A stretch of DNA of 64,000 bases from NCBI RefSeq assembly GCF_019219075.1, contig NZ_JAHUWJ010000019.1, forward strand, positions 62,001-126,000. The letters are read 5' to 3'. Below, piece by piece: positions 48,065 to 56,272 of this stretch (position 1 is the first letter of the stretch; each line of letters opens with the position of its first letter). A program made the position numbers and the translations under genes. A model generated the notes under the pieces. It saw only the letters and a program-made list of their open reading frames with translations, searched no databases and was not told the origin of the DNA. This DNA comes from Chitinophaga sp. sic0106 (GTDB lineage: Bacteria > Bacteroidota > Bacteroidia > Chitinophagales > Chitinophagaceae).

Positions 48065-48658
48065 TTATAATTCCCAGAAAATGGCCGCCAGGTAAATTAC
48101 CAGGGAGGTTGAATTATTATGGAGATGCTGGCGCAGCGCGTTCAAAGCCGCTACGATATGGTAATTGACCGTCCGTTTGGATATCCCCATTATGGCAGCA
48201 ATTTCCTCGTAGGTTTTGCCTTCTGCTCTGCTGAGGGTAAACGCGGTGCGCTGTTGCGGCGACAGCGTAGCGATAGCTTTCTCCAGCAGGGCCTGTGCCT
48301 CTTTGTACTCCAGGCGCTTGTCGGGCTCCATCCAGTCACTGATCTGGTAAGAAAGGTCCATGCCTGTAACTGGCTGCAGGAGGCATTTCCGCATAGCGGA
48401 TATCACCTGATTACGGGAAAGAATAAAAAGATACCCTTTGAAATGGGTTATTTCAGTGAGTTTCTCCCTGTTTTCCCAGATTTTCAGGAATATATCCAGC
48501 ACCAGTTCCTCTGAAAACTCCGGTGATTTGGTATAGGTGAGCGCATGCAGGTATACATCATTACGGTACTGGGCAAAAAGTTGGTTGAATGCGTCCTCCT
48601 CTCCTGCTGCCACACGGTGAAGCAGATCAGTTTCTACATATGGTTGATCGGTAGACAA
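48065..48658 (-). CDS. ECF-type sigma factor (third module)
   Basis: Sigma-70 family factor of 197 residues. Region 2 is FNQLFAQYRNDVYLHALTYTK with LVLDIFLKIWENREKL, and region 4 is LSPQQRTAFTLSRAEGKTYEE followed by GISKRTVNYHIVAAL. It is the first gene of the third module, 83 bases before FecR. Divergent from the DUF4262 gene across about 175 bases. Confidence 0.93.
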   Translation of the reverse strand: MSTDQPYVETDLLHRVAAGEEDAFNQLFAQYRNDVYLHALTYTKSPEFSEELVLDIFLKIWENREKLTEITHFKGYLFILSRNQVISAMRKCLLQPVTGMDLSYQISDWMEPDKRLEYKEAQALLEKAIATLSPQQRTAFTLSRAEGKTYEEIAAIMGISKRTVNYHIVAALNALRQHLHNNSTSLVIYLAAIFWEL

Positions 48659-48833
48659 AAATTGAAATAGTTGATATGCGGGCCAAACTACAAAATATCT
48701 GGAATAGTTGGGGGGAAATGTGGGGAGGGTTATCAGGTTTATTTAGGGAGATGTTAGGGCTGTAGGCGATGAGGTTTAGGCAAATTTGATAGTTTTGTGA
48801 TGTACCTGTGACATTCATAAAAACAAATACGCT

Positions 48834-49562
48834 GTGGATAACTGTCGGCATGAATTAATTGACCATCAACATATAGCCAACATAATTGATCAATACGGAT
48901 GCTTTATAGTATATGTGGAAGAAGATGCTTATTTACCCGGGTTCGCTTATACAATCGGTCTCTTTCAAAAATACGATCATCCCGAAATTATCTGTTTTGG
49001 ACTTCCTTCTGAAGTCTCAGGAAGCCTGCTAAATGACGCCTGTGAACAGATCAGCAGCGGACAGATATTTACAGCCCATTCACACTATAGTGAATTTCTG
49101 AAGGACTTCGCTATACAGTTTCTACCTGTTCACAAATCATCCTATGCGGATTATTTAGGCACAGGCAGTAACTATTATCACCATACTGACTTCCCTGTGC
49201 TGCAATTGGTTTGGCCGGATAAGCAATCGCTCTTCCCCTGGGAATCCGAATTTAATCCACATTGGAAATTCAGGCAGCCATTACTTGACAGGAATTTTGA
49301 TTTTAAATTTTATGAAGAGAGAAATGTGGCTGTATTTACCACAAGTCAGGTACTGGAAGGACAACCAATACGATTCGTTTATCATAATGAAGATGGCGCA
49401 TGGCAGTTTCATAGTGACCAGGAGCCATCTTTAGCGGATGCGAAACTAGTGAGTTTAGAAGAGATTGTGAGAATGGACCCGACAGTTAATGTATTATTTC
49501 AATTATTGCCTGGGGAGGCAGCGTGGCGTAATGAAGTGGGTGAAGAATGGGCATGGGAATAG
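48834..49562 (+). CDS. DUF4262 domain protein
   Basis: A 242-residue cytoplasmic protein of the DUF4262 family, function unknown. The family pattern is clear: YGCFIVYVEEDAYLPGFAYTIGL, then HPEIICFGLPSEVSG, LPVHKSSYADYLGTGSNYY and FPVLQLVWPDKQSLFPWE. The only suitable start in frame is a GTG at 48834. Transcribed alone; a -7-like box (TAGTTTTG, 48790-48797) precedes it, without a convincing -33 partner. A hairpin follows it. Confidence 0.78.
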   Translation: MDNCRHELIDHQHIANIIDQYGCFIVYVEEDAYLPGFAYTIGLFQKYDHPEIICFGLPSEVSGSLLNDACEQISSGQIFTAHSHYSEFLKDFAIQFLPVHKSSYADYLGTGSNYYHHTDFPVLQLVWPDKQSLFPWESEFNPHWKFRQPLLDRNFDFKFYEERNVAVFTTSQVLEGQPIRFVYHNEDGAWQFHSDQEPSLADAKLVSLEEIVRMDPTVNVLFQLLPGEAAWRNEVGEEWAWE

Positions 49563-49624
49563 CCGTATGTTGATGGCTTCCAGTAAATGCAAATTTGGGA
49601 AGAACTATCATTGCTTCAAAAAAT

Positions 49625-49667
49625 CTACAATTAAGAATTTCCGAATTTCCGAATTTCTTAATTGTAG
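49625..49667 (+). terminator. Hairpin with tandem 8-base repeats in its loop
   Basis: A 13-bp perfect inverted repeat: CTACAATTAAGAA (49625-49637) with TTCTTAATTGTAG (49655-49667). Three tandem units GAATTTC(C/T) begin at 49635, 49643 and 49651. It lies between the DUF4262 gene and the next gene and may end transcription, but there is no T-run. Confidence 0.45.
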
Positions 49668-49728
49668 AATAGGCTTACCTTAATATTTCTGGAACAATTT
49701 GATTATTTAACCAAGAAAATTCCGCACA

Positions 49729-50601
49729 ATGGTCTCCGACATCCAAAAACAAAAAGCCGAAAAATTCCTGCAGCTACACCATGATGAAAAAATCCTGGTA
49801 CTCCTGAATTCATGGGACATTGGTAGTTCAAAATTAATTGAGGCATGCGGCTACGAAGCTATTGCTACTACCAGCATGGGGATGGCGGCCTCCTTAGGCT
49901 ACCCTGATTCTCAGGTAATGCAGTTATCCGAGATGCTGGAAATTGTTACGGGAATTGTAAAGGCTGTGCAGGCGCCGGTCACAGTCGATATTGAAGCAGG
50001 ATACGGCAATAGTCTGGAAGAAGTCATTTCATCTCTAAAAAAAATAATTGCAGCCGGCGTAGTAGGAATCAATATTGAGGACAGTATTAATTTAAGTCCT
50101 GTGCTAGTGGATGAAATGGAGTTTTGTGAAAGAATAGCTGCCATCCGCTCTTTATCGGACTCGCTTGGTTTCCATTTGGTAATCAATGCCAGAACAGACG
50201 CATTTTATACTTCCACCAATTCAACAAAAGAAAAATTAGCCGAATCAATCAGGCGGGGAAACAAATACCGCGAAGCCGGGGCAGATTGCATATTTGTTCA
50301 GCCAGTGTGGGAGAAAGAAATGATTGCCACATTGGTAAAAGAAATTAACGCGCCGATTAATATTCTTTCCAACCCTACTATTGGAGCAGGTGTTCCTCCT
50401 TCGGTAATCGAGTTACAGGATATGGGCGTTGCCAGGTTGAGTATGGGTTCCAGCTTAATGAAAGCTACGCTGGCGTTGATAAAAAAAGTAGCCGATGAGA
50501 TAGCCACCCAGGGCACGAGTACAATTTTATTAGATGCGATGACGCCTATCAGCGAAACAACGCTGGCTTACAAAATGGCGATTGGAATGGGGAATAAATA
50601 A
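49729..50601 (+). CDS. Isocitrate lyase/phosphoenolpyruvate mutase family protein
   Basis: TIM-barrel enzyme of 290 residues in the PEP mutase/isocitrate lyase superfamily. Visible motifs are LNSWDIGSSKLIEACG (26-41), TTSMGMAASLGYPD, the Mg2+ loop VDIEAGYGN (Asp87, Glu89) and GINIEDS (Glu117). The KKCGH loop of true isocitrate lyases is missing, so a C-C or P-C lyase acting on an unknown oxo-acid is more likely. Single gene, closed by a strong hairpin. Confidence 0.88.
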   Translation: MVSDIQKQKAEKFLQLHHDEKILVLLNSWDIGSSKLIEACGYEAIATTSMGMAASLGYPDSQVMQLSEMLEIVTGIVKAVQAPVTVDIEAGYGNSLEEVISSLKKIIAAGVVGINIEDSINLSPVLVDEMEFCERIAAIRSLSDSLGFHLVINARTDAFYTSTNSTKEKLAESIRRGNKYREAGADCIFVQPVWEKEMIATLVKEINAPINILSNPTIGAGVPPSVIELQDMGVARLSMGSSLMKATLALIKKVADEIATQGTSTILLDAMTPISETTLAYKMAIGMGNK

Positions 50602-50602
50602 A

Positions 50603-50639
50603 TGCAAAGAACCGGAATATATTACTCCGGTTCTTTGCA
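50603..50639. terminator. Bidirectional terminator
   Basis: A 14-bp perfect stem, TGCAAAGAACCGGA (50603-50616) with TCCGGTTCTTTGCA (50626-50639) and a 9-base loop, between two converging genes. Confidence 0.8.
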
Positions 50640-50647
50640 GATGAGAT

Positions 50648-51397
50648 TTATAAATCAAGAAATCCTCCGTCTACGGGAATATCAACCCCGGTAATATAAC
50701 TGCTCTCCGGAGAAGCCAGGAAGAAGATCGCGTTGGCTACGTCTTCGGGTTTTCCGATACGCCCAAGTGGGGTAATACTAGCGAGATAGGATTTTACGCC
50801 TTCCACTTCTTCCGGTGTTTTAAACTGGGCATTTAAAATAGTAGTATCAATAATTCCAGGGCTCACTGCATTAGCACGGATATTACGCCCTTTCAATTCT
50901 GCTGCCCATGCCCTTACATATGACCTTACTGCTGCCTTGCTCGCGCCATACGCCACATTTGACGGAAAACCTTTCTGCGCGGCTACCGTTGATACCACCA
51001 CAATGGCTGCATTATCATTCAGCAATGGAAATGCTTTCTGTACCGTAAAAAACGTACCCCTTGCATTTGTATCAAAGGTTTTATCAAAATGTTCCGGCGT
51101 TGCATTGGCGGTATCGCTGATTTCCACCATCCCCGCGTTGGCAACGAGAATATCAATCCCACCCTTTTGGCTGCTGACGGTTTTATACAATCTTTCCAGG
51201 TCTTCCAGGGTAGAGATATCACCCTGTACCATTGTTACATCAGGTCCTATCGCGGCCTTAGCTTTATCCAATTCTGCCTGCCTGCGCCCGGTGATAAATA
51301 CATAAGCACCTTCACTTGCGAGTCTTTTTGCTGTTGCCAGGCCTATACCGGTGCTACCACCAGTTACTACTGCTACCTTGTTTGCTAACTTTTGCAT
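50648..51397 (-). CDS. SDR-family NAD(P)-dependent oxidoreductase
   Basis: Classical short-chain dehydrogenase of 249 residues. The cofactor loop TGGSTGIG is at 12-19, and FITGRRQAELDKAK favours NADP(H). The central NAG motif (ILVANAGMVE), the catalytic Ser in VVSTVAAQ, and Tyr-Lys in VAYGASKAAV (about 150-154) are all present. PGIIDTTILN follows, and the C-terminus VDIPVDGGFLDL is typical. Substrate unknown. It lies 103 bases after a Crp/Fnr-type gene on the same strand, which may control it. Confidence 0.92.
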   Translation of the reverse strand: MQKLANKVAVVTGGSTGIGLATAKRLASEGAYVFITGRRQAELDKAKAAIGPDVTMVQGDISTLEDLERLYKTVSSQKGGIDILVANAGMVEISDTANATPEHFDKTFDTNARGTFFTVQKAFPLLNDNAAIVVVSTVAAQKGFPSNVAYGASKAAVRSYVRAWAAELKGRNIRANAVSPGIIDTTILNAQFKTPEEVEGVKSYLASITPLGRIGKPEDVANAIFFLASPESSYITGVDIPVDGGFLDL

Positions 51398-51500
51398 AAT
51401 TCAATATCTTTTGAGTGTTTGTCAATGGCGACAATGCAAAGTTGTTACAAACAGGCAGCCTCAAAAATCAACCAGTTTAATAAAAGCAGTGAAACTAGTT

Positions 51501-52085
51501 TCACTTGCCGGCCTTGTTATTTCTGATTCTGGAAAAAAACTGGGTGGTCATGCCCAGGTAAGAGGCAATGACATACTGCGGAAACTTTGCTAGCAGCTGG
51601 GGATAGGCAGCGATAAATTGATCATAGCGTTCTGCTGCTGTTTGGGTAATAGATAAGATGAACCTACGTTGCAGAAATGCGGCTCCTCTTTCTGCCATTA
51701 TTCTGAAAAAGGTTTCAAACCTGGGGTTAACAGTTTTAAGATATTGCTCATCTTCATAACTGATCTCGAGCACTTCGCTGTCTTCCACCGCCTCCACAAA
51801 AAGGCTGGCAGGTTGCTGATGAATGTAGCTGTTATAGTCAGATATCCACCAGTCCTCTATGGCCAGCTGTACTGTTATTTCCTGGCCTTGCTGATCAATC
51901 ACATAAGCCTTGATGGCCCCTTTTAACACAAAGTATTTGTATTTATCCACAAAGCCGGGTTGTATTAAGAATTGCCTTTTTTTGAATCGCTTTTCCTTAA
52001 ACACACTACTGAACAAGTCTGCCTCCTCGAGGGTGAGTGGCACCAGTTTTTGTGCATATTGAATGATTCGTTCCTGACCGGGCAT
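51501..52085 (-). CDS. Crp/Fnr-family transcriptional regulator
   Basis: A 194-residue regulator with a cyclic-nucleotide-binding-like beta barrel (about 20-120: KKRQFLIQPGFVDKYKYFVLKG, YVIDQQGQEITVQLA) and a C-terminal helix-turn-helix (AAERYDQFIAAYPQLL, then FPQYVIASYLGMTTQFFSRI). There is no Fnr-type cysteine cluster, and the residues for cAMP binding are not conserved, as in many Bacteroidota members. Likely regulates the SDR gene that follows. It marks the right end of the moderately GC-rich region. Confidence 0.88.
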   Translation of the reverse strand: MPGQERIIQYAQKLVPLTLEEADLFSSVFKEKRFKKRQFLIQPGFVDKYKYFVLKGAIKAYVIDQQGQEITVQLAIEDWWISDYNSYIHQQPASLFVEAVEDSEVLEISYEDEQYLKTVNPRFETFFRIMAERGAAFLQRRFILSITQTAAERYDQFIAAYPQLLAKFPQYVIASYLGMTTQFFSRIRNNKAGK

Positions 52086-52203
52086 AGAAAGGTGTGATAG
52101 TTAATTAGCAGAAATGAGGGGAAAGGCCCTTATTTCCCGATAGAGAAAGTGTAAATAATTGATTTATTGAACATTAGATCAAATATCCTCCATTCAGGAA
52201 GAT

Positions 52204-52587
52204 TTATTGAAGCCTCACAATCCGCTCATGTCGATACATCTCCTTCGTTCCTTCAATCGGAAAAGAAAACCAATATCTTTCTACTGGGTCTGTATCAGAT
52301 ACTATATGCAATAAATTGGAAATAAAATATGAAAATGAGAGATTACGAAGTAATGTAACAAGGTCATTGTTACTCACAATAAATCCAGTGCCTATTCTTA
52401 AATTCGAAGGCAAAAACTGGCCAATTATCTTTGAAAGTATTGCTTCCTTAAATCGACCGTCTACACCCCAATTTGCATTACCAATTAAATTCCTCACACG
52501 ATCTTTTGTGTATTTCAGTTCTTTGGTTATGGATTCTTGAAAAAGTCTAATATTCTCTGGCAACATAAGATCATTATTATACAACAA
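52204..52587 (-). pseudogene. Shortened DUF6602-like protein (probable remnant)
   Basis: A 127-residue reading frame. Its first 75 residues (ERFQ-like start LPENIRLFQESITKEL, DGRFKEAILSKIIGQFLPSNL, RIGTGFIVSNND) resemble the N-terminus of DUF6602 proteins, which usually continue for well over 200 residues with a DIIIYD-type core. Here the core is absent and the frame jumps to a tail with ERYWFSFPIEGTKEMYRHER. This suggests an in-frame internal deletion. The ATPase stop is directly upstream (1 base). It could instead be a genuine short protein; the family call is from memory of the pattern. Confidence 0.45.
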
Positions 52588-53964
52588 TTATTTCGTATCC
52601 TTCTCCTTCATTTCGGCTACCTGGGTCTCAAACCATTTTAAATATCCTTCAATCTGTGAAATAAGGAAATAAGGAAGATTCAATAAATAATACTTCTTTT
52701 CACTAGACGTTGTTATGGTAGAAATACTTACCTCGCCAGCAAAAAAACGAACTGCCATATCATGAGGTGCAAGATCCATAAAAAGATGGAGAGACTTTAG
52801 TCTGCCCTCGGCCCCCGATTTAACTTCTATCGGGATTAATTTTCCTTCATACACGAATAAGTAATCAATTTCAGCTGAAGTCCCACTTTTTTCTCTCACC
52901 CAAAAATTTAGCCCGTGCAATGCGCTATACTGCCTGGCCAATAATTCTTGCCCCATGATATGTTCAATCATGAACCCTTGATACACTGTACTAAGATCTT
53001 GTGTACCTAATAATTCCTGTTGTATGCCGACAAAATAGTTCAACATTCCAGTATCAAGAACATGCAATCGAGGTGATTTATTTTGGTCAGGAAGTAACGG
53101 AAGAACTGGACTTGTTTGCGGAAATACTAAATGTATTAATAATGCCTTCTCTAGAGTACGAAGTGCTTCTCCCATTTCCCGAGATTTATAGCTGGAATTA
53201 CCAAACCCTTGATATTTTATGCGCCTACCAGCTTCTGCAAAACTTGCTCGAATAGCATGTCGGATGTATTCTACCTGAGCACTACTATTTGCGTACTTTT
53301 CAACGTCGTCAAGGTAAGAGACCAACAGAGATTCATAGGTCGTCTTAAGGGCAGTAAGATCTTTAGCTTCAACATATTGAGCAACTACTTCAGGCATACC
53401 ACCGATCAGGCAATAAGTGCGAAAGAGTTTCATTAGTTTATCTTCAGCGAACTTGGCAATTGGTACTTTCTTCAAGTAGGTCAATGCACTGGTTTCATGC
53501 ATTGCTCCCAAAAACTCGGGAAAAGAAACTGGATGTATTACTAGATACTCGACCCGTCCAACTGGAAAACTAATAACGGGATTGAACAAACTTTCCAACA
53601 TTGAACCCGCACCGATCACGGCTACATCAGGTGCCTGTTCAAAGAAATATCTCAACTGCTGCAGGGCGGCGGGGACCTCCTGAATCTCATCAATAAATAT
53701 TAGCGTTTTTCCTCTTTTGGCCAATAACTTATTCTTAATAAAAAACAGTGTTTCGAGAAGAGTGTCAAAAGTCTCAAATTCCTCAAAAGGCTTTTTATCT
53801 TCTGGCAATTCCAGATTCAAATAGATATATTGTTCAAATAAGCTAGAAAATTGGTTAATTACAGTCGTTTTACCAACCTGGCGAGCACCTCTAATGATCA
53901 AGGGCTTTCGGTTAGCCTTTGATACCCATTTCTCCAATTCAAATATAATATCACGCTGAAACAT
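52588..53964 (-). CDS. AAA ATPase with DUF4143 domain
   Basis: A 458-residue ATPase of the common prokaryotic AAA/DUF4143 group, of unknown role. Walker A is GARQVGKTT (26-34) and Walker B is LIFIDEIQE near residue 95, with a sensor region VAVIGAGSMLE. The C-terminal DUF4143 part contains SAEIDYLFVYEGKLIPIEVKSG, whose spaced Asp, Glu and Lys resemble a PD-(D/E)xK nuclease core. Monocistronic or paired with the remnant that follows. Markedly AT-rich, marking entry into the accessory island. Confidence 0.88.
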   Translation of the reverse strand: MFQRDIIFELEKWVSKANRKPLIIRGARQVGKTTVINQFSSLFEQYIYLNLELPEDKKPFEEFETFDTLLETLFFIKNKLLAKRGKTLIFIDEIQEVPAALQQLRYFFEQAPDVAVIGAGSMLESLFNPVISFPVGRVEYLVIHPVSFPEFLGAMHETSALTYLKKVPIAKFAEDKLMKLFRTYCLIGGMPEVVAQYVEAKDLTALKTTYESLLVSYLDDVEKYANSSAQVEYIRHAIRASFAEAGRRIKYQGFGNSSYKSREMGEALRTLEKALLIHLVFPQTSPVLPLLPDQNKSPRLHVLDTGMLNYFVGIQQELLGTQDLSTVYQGFMIEHIMGQELLARQYSALHGLNFWVREKSGTSAEIDYLFVYEGKLIPIEVKSGAEGRLKSLHLFMDLAPHDMAVRFFAGEVSISTITTSSEKKYYLLNLPYFLISQIEGYLKWFETQVAEMKEKDTK

Positions 53965-54167
53965 GTCTCAAAATTAGGGATATTTTTCATTTAAATTGTA
54001 ATATTACAGGGGTTAATTTCATTTAAATTTGTAATGAATTAAAGGTTATTCGTGATAATGAATGTCTAATTAAGGGCAAACTACAATAAACCAAAAACTT
54101 GATTAACAACATGTTAAGCTAAAAAAAATAAATTATTCCAGCGAATAATTGCATAGCAATGCCTTGG

Positions 54168-54914
54168 CTACTTCATATCGTCAGTGGAAAAAAATCTTTT
54201 TCTATGCTTCTCACAGATTTCTTCAATGGCTGCTGGGGTAAACAGATCATCCCCGCACATTATTATAGAATAGGGGTCCATTTCATCCACAAAAATCCTT
54301 GCATTATAAGTTACCGGATTGGTAGGATCAAACATATAGATAACCGCCTCTTCTTCCTCCTTAGTATCATCAAAATCCCCTATAAAATTCAAGTTCGATC
54401 TATTAATGACCAAATCATCCGTTAAAATAAAGCTGCCTTTTGAATGAAATCCTTTTTGTTGAGTTACTTCATGGTAACAATGTTGTTTAGTTTGATAAAT
54501 TCTAGCAGATAGAATATTCATTCTTATCATTTCTCCAAATTTTTCCTTGAGCCTTCCAAGTATTTCAATCGCTTCATAACTATCAAACAATTCATTGATT
54601 CCGTTGGATTTAAACGCTGCTTCTAGCCTTTGTTCATCTGCCTTATGTCTTATTATGGTAATAGCTTCGTTCAGCTCTATGCAAAAGAACTCCCGATTTG
54701 AATTCAATCTGGTATGCTCCAATTCTGAATGTACAGATTTCTCCAACTTTAAAATATCGCTGGAAAAAATCTCATAGGCAATCTCAAACTCAATTGGAAT
54801 TCCAGAAGGCTGTGATAGCTCTCGACGTCTTTGTTCAGGACTCCGTTTAGTAAACCCAATTTTAATGAGTCCAGGCATACACTTGTTAATTAGTATATAT
54901 ACGTATCCTTCCAT
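54168..54914 (-). CDS. GIY-YIG (T5orf172/Mug113-type) nuclease-like protein
   Basis: A 248-residue protein. The N-terminal 80 residues form a GIY-YIG-like domain of the T5orf172/Mug113 type: GYVYILINKCMPGLIKIGFT (residues 3-22), Arg residues in SPEQRRREL, and EKSVHSELEHTRLNSNREFF with the expected glutamates. The remaining 165 residues are not recognised and end with an acidic stretch (FDDTKEEEEAVIYMFD). Members of this group occur in phages and mobile elements. It stands alone on the minus strand with AT-rich flanks. Activity is unproven. Confidence 0.75.
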   Translation of the reverse strand: MEGYVYILINKCMPGLIKIGFTKRSPEQRRRELSQPSGIPIEFEIAYEIFSSDILKLEKSVHSELEHTRLNSNREFFCIELNEAITIIRHKADEQRLEAAFKSNGINELFDSYEAIEILGRLKEKFGEMIRMNILSARIYQTKQHCYHEVTQQKGFHSKGSFILTDDLVINRSNLNFIGDFDDTKEEEEAVIYMFDPTNPVTYNARIFVDEMDPYSIIMCGDDLFTPAAIEEICEKHRKRFFSTDDMK

Positions 54915-55390
54915 AAACCCATTTTAAAATTTTATAGGTAATAAATTACAAAAAAGGAAACTAAATATTTCACAATAGTCCAAAACAGCTGAAGATGCTT
55001 ATTCTCAAAGCGGTGTACAAGGACAAAAAATTCATTACTCATACTAACTCCAATTCGGTTTACGAAAGAGAAGGAGTAAAAACGTATCATAACGTATCGT
55101 TTGAGTATCATACGGTATCATTTACTCGCAGATTCATGTCACGAATTCCCGAACATTAGTAACCAACATCACAACTAAAAAATGCTAATTAAAGGCAAAG
55201 AAAGTACAACTATAAGCAAGTAAAACCCAATACCATAGCAAGAAATGAAAGAAAAAGCATATTAAAGTAAGCAATGCTACTTCCCAATACAGAAACGGCC
55301 CGGGAGTGTTATGTCGCCGGGAATATAGCGGGTTTAAGGAAGAAATGAAAAAGAAATGTGCATTATTCGTAACAAATTGATTTTCATACA
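54915..55390. other. Non-coding stretch with four short tandem GTATCAT motifs
   Basis: About 475 bases without a convincing gene. Four GTATC(A/G)T motifs lie at 55084-55090, 55094-55100, 55105-55111 and 55115-55121, about one helical turn apart. A 54-codon plus-strand frame (54995-55159) covers them but has no recognisable product. Such spacing suits a cooperative DNA-binding protein, a recombinase site or a small origin. Confidence 0.45.
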
Positions 55391-56170
55391 CTATCCCTTT
55401 GGATCATTCAAAATATTAAGAACTAGATCAATATCATTAAAATTTCTAATAAATCTCCAAGATTTAAAAAACCCTGCTTTTTGCTTTGTACTCTCGACTA
55501 TGTAATTTTCAAAATTCAGCTCCCATGCTCTTGTACATGGAACGCCGAACAAGTGCCCCAATAATTCAAACTCAAAAAAAGAATGGTCGGTATTTATATA
55601 TTTGAATTGGCTACCTCTACTCATGAAAATTTCAGGGTTCGTTGCCCAGCTCTTTACCATTAGGATAGCACCGTGGCGACGTTCAAAGTATATAATCGGA
55701 AAATCTCCTAAATCATATCTCGCAAACTCTCTAATAAAGTCATATCTTGAATCATGACCATCTCCCATCTGCCGTTCCCTTTCTTCAAGAAACATCTTAA
55801 AAATCCCTCTTTTAAGCTGCCTACAAATTTTTTCCTGAAATCCGGACTTTAACTCATAGCTCGGCTTAAGGTCGATCGACCTTTTCTTAAAATCAACATT
55901 AAAGTAGATGGATTTAAATCTAGGGAGTGCCTTGTTTTTACCTATTTCATCATTCGTATTGAGAAATCTTGCACGTGAAATATTAAATGTTTCTTTTATA
56001 ACGGTTTCAATAGGAGGGAGTTTATTGTAATGAGATCCGAAAAAACTATTACAATTATCACAAACATTTTTACAGATATTCAATCCTCCCAGCGATTGGG
56101 GTATAGTATGTGCCAGCTTATTAAAGCTAGCTTGTTGTTCGTCCTGGGAGCACCAAATGCATTTTTTCAT
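55391..56170 (-). CDS. HNH endonuclease-like protein
   Basis: A 259-residue protein with an N-terminal zinc-bound HNH-type core: Cys4 and Cys7 (CIWC), His21 followed by IPQSLGG, and Cys37, Cys40 and Asn41 (CDNCN). This resembles HNH_5-type domains found in many defence and mobile proteins. The remaining 210 residues have no known domain; they include basic patches (FKKRSIDLKPSYELKSGFQEK cut short here) and an acidic end. It is divergent from the DUF4365-TPR gene with only 102 bases between them, suggesting a shared control region. Confidence 0.75.
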   Translation of the reverse strand: MKKCIWCSQDEQQASFNKLAHTIPQSLGGLNICKNVCDNCNSFFGSHYNKLPPIETVIKETFNISRARFLNTNDEIGKNKALPRFKSIYFNVDFKKRSIDLKPSYELKSGFQEKICRQLKRGIFKMFLEERERQMGDGHDSRYDFIREFARYDLGDFPIIYFERRHGAILMVKSWATNPEIFMSRGSQFKYINTDHSFFEFELLGHLFGVPCTRAWELNFENYIVESTKQKAGFFKSWRFIRNFNDIDLVLNILNDPKG

Positions 56171-56272
56171 AGAGCTATTCCATTTTTAGAACATCGTATC
56201 AATTTAAGAAGTACTATTTGAATTTAGCTTAAATTAGTTGAAAGATATTATAAATAAATATTCATCTCACTT

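Noticed and set aside
48790..48797. TAGTTTTG -7 box before the DUF4262 gene
   Set aside because: No TTTG -33 element at the right distance (nearest match is too close), so it is not given as a promoter.
54995..55159. A 54-codon plus-strand frame covering the GTATCAT array
   Set aside because: Too short and without a recognisable product; the tandem motif is the better explanation of the sequence.
55185..55391. A 68-codon minus-strand frame with two hydrophobic stretches, starting at a GTG that overlaps the HNH stop
   Set aside because: Low-complexity Phe/Leu-rich AT-driven translation with a GTG start and no recognisable family; the overlap alone is not enough.
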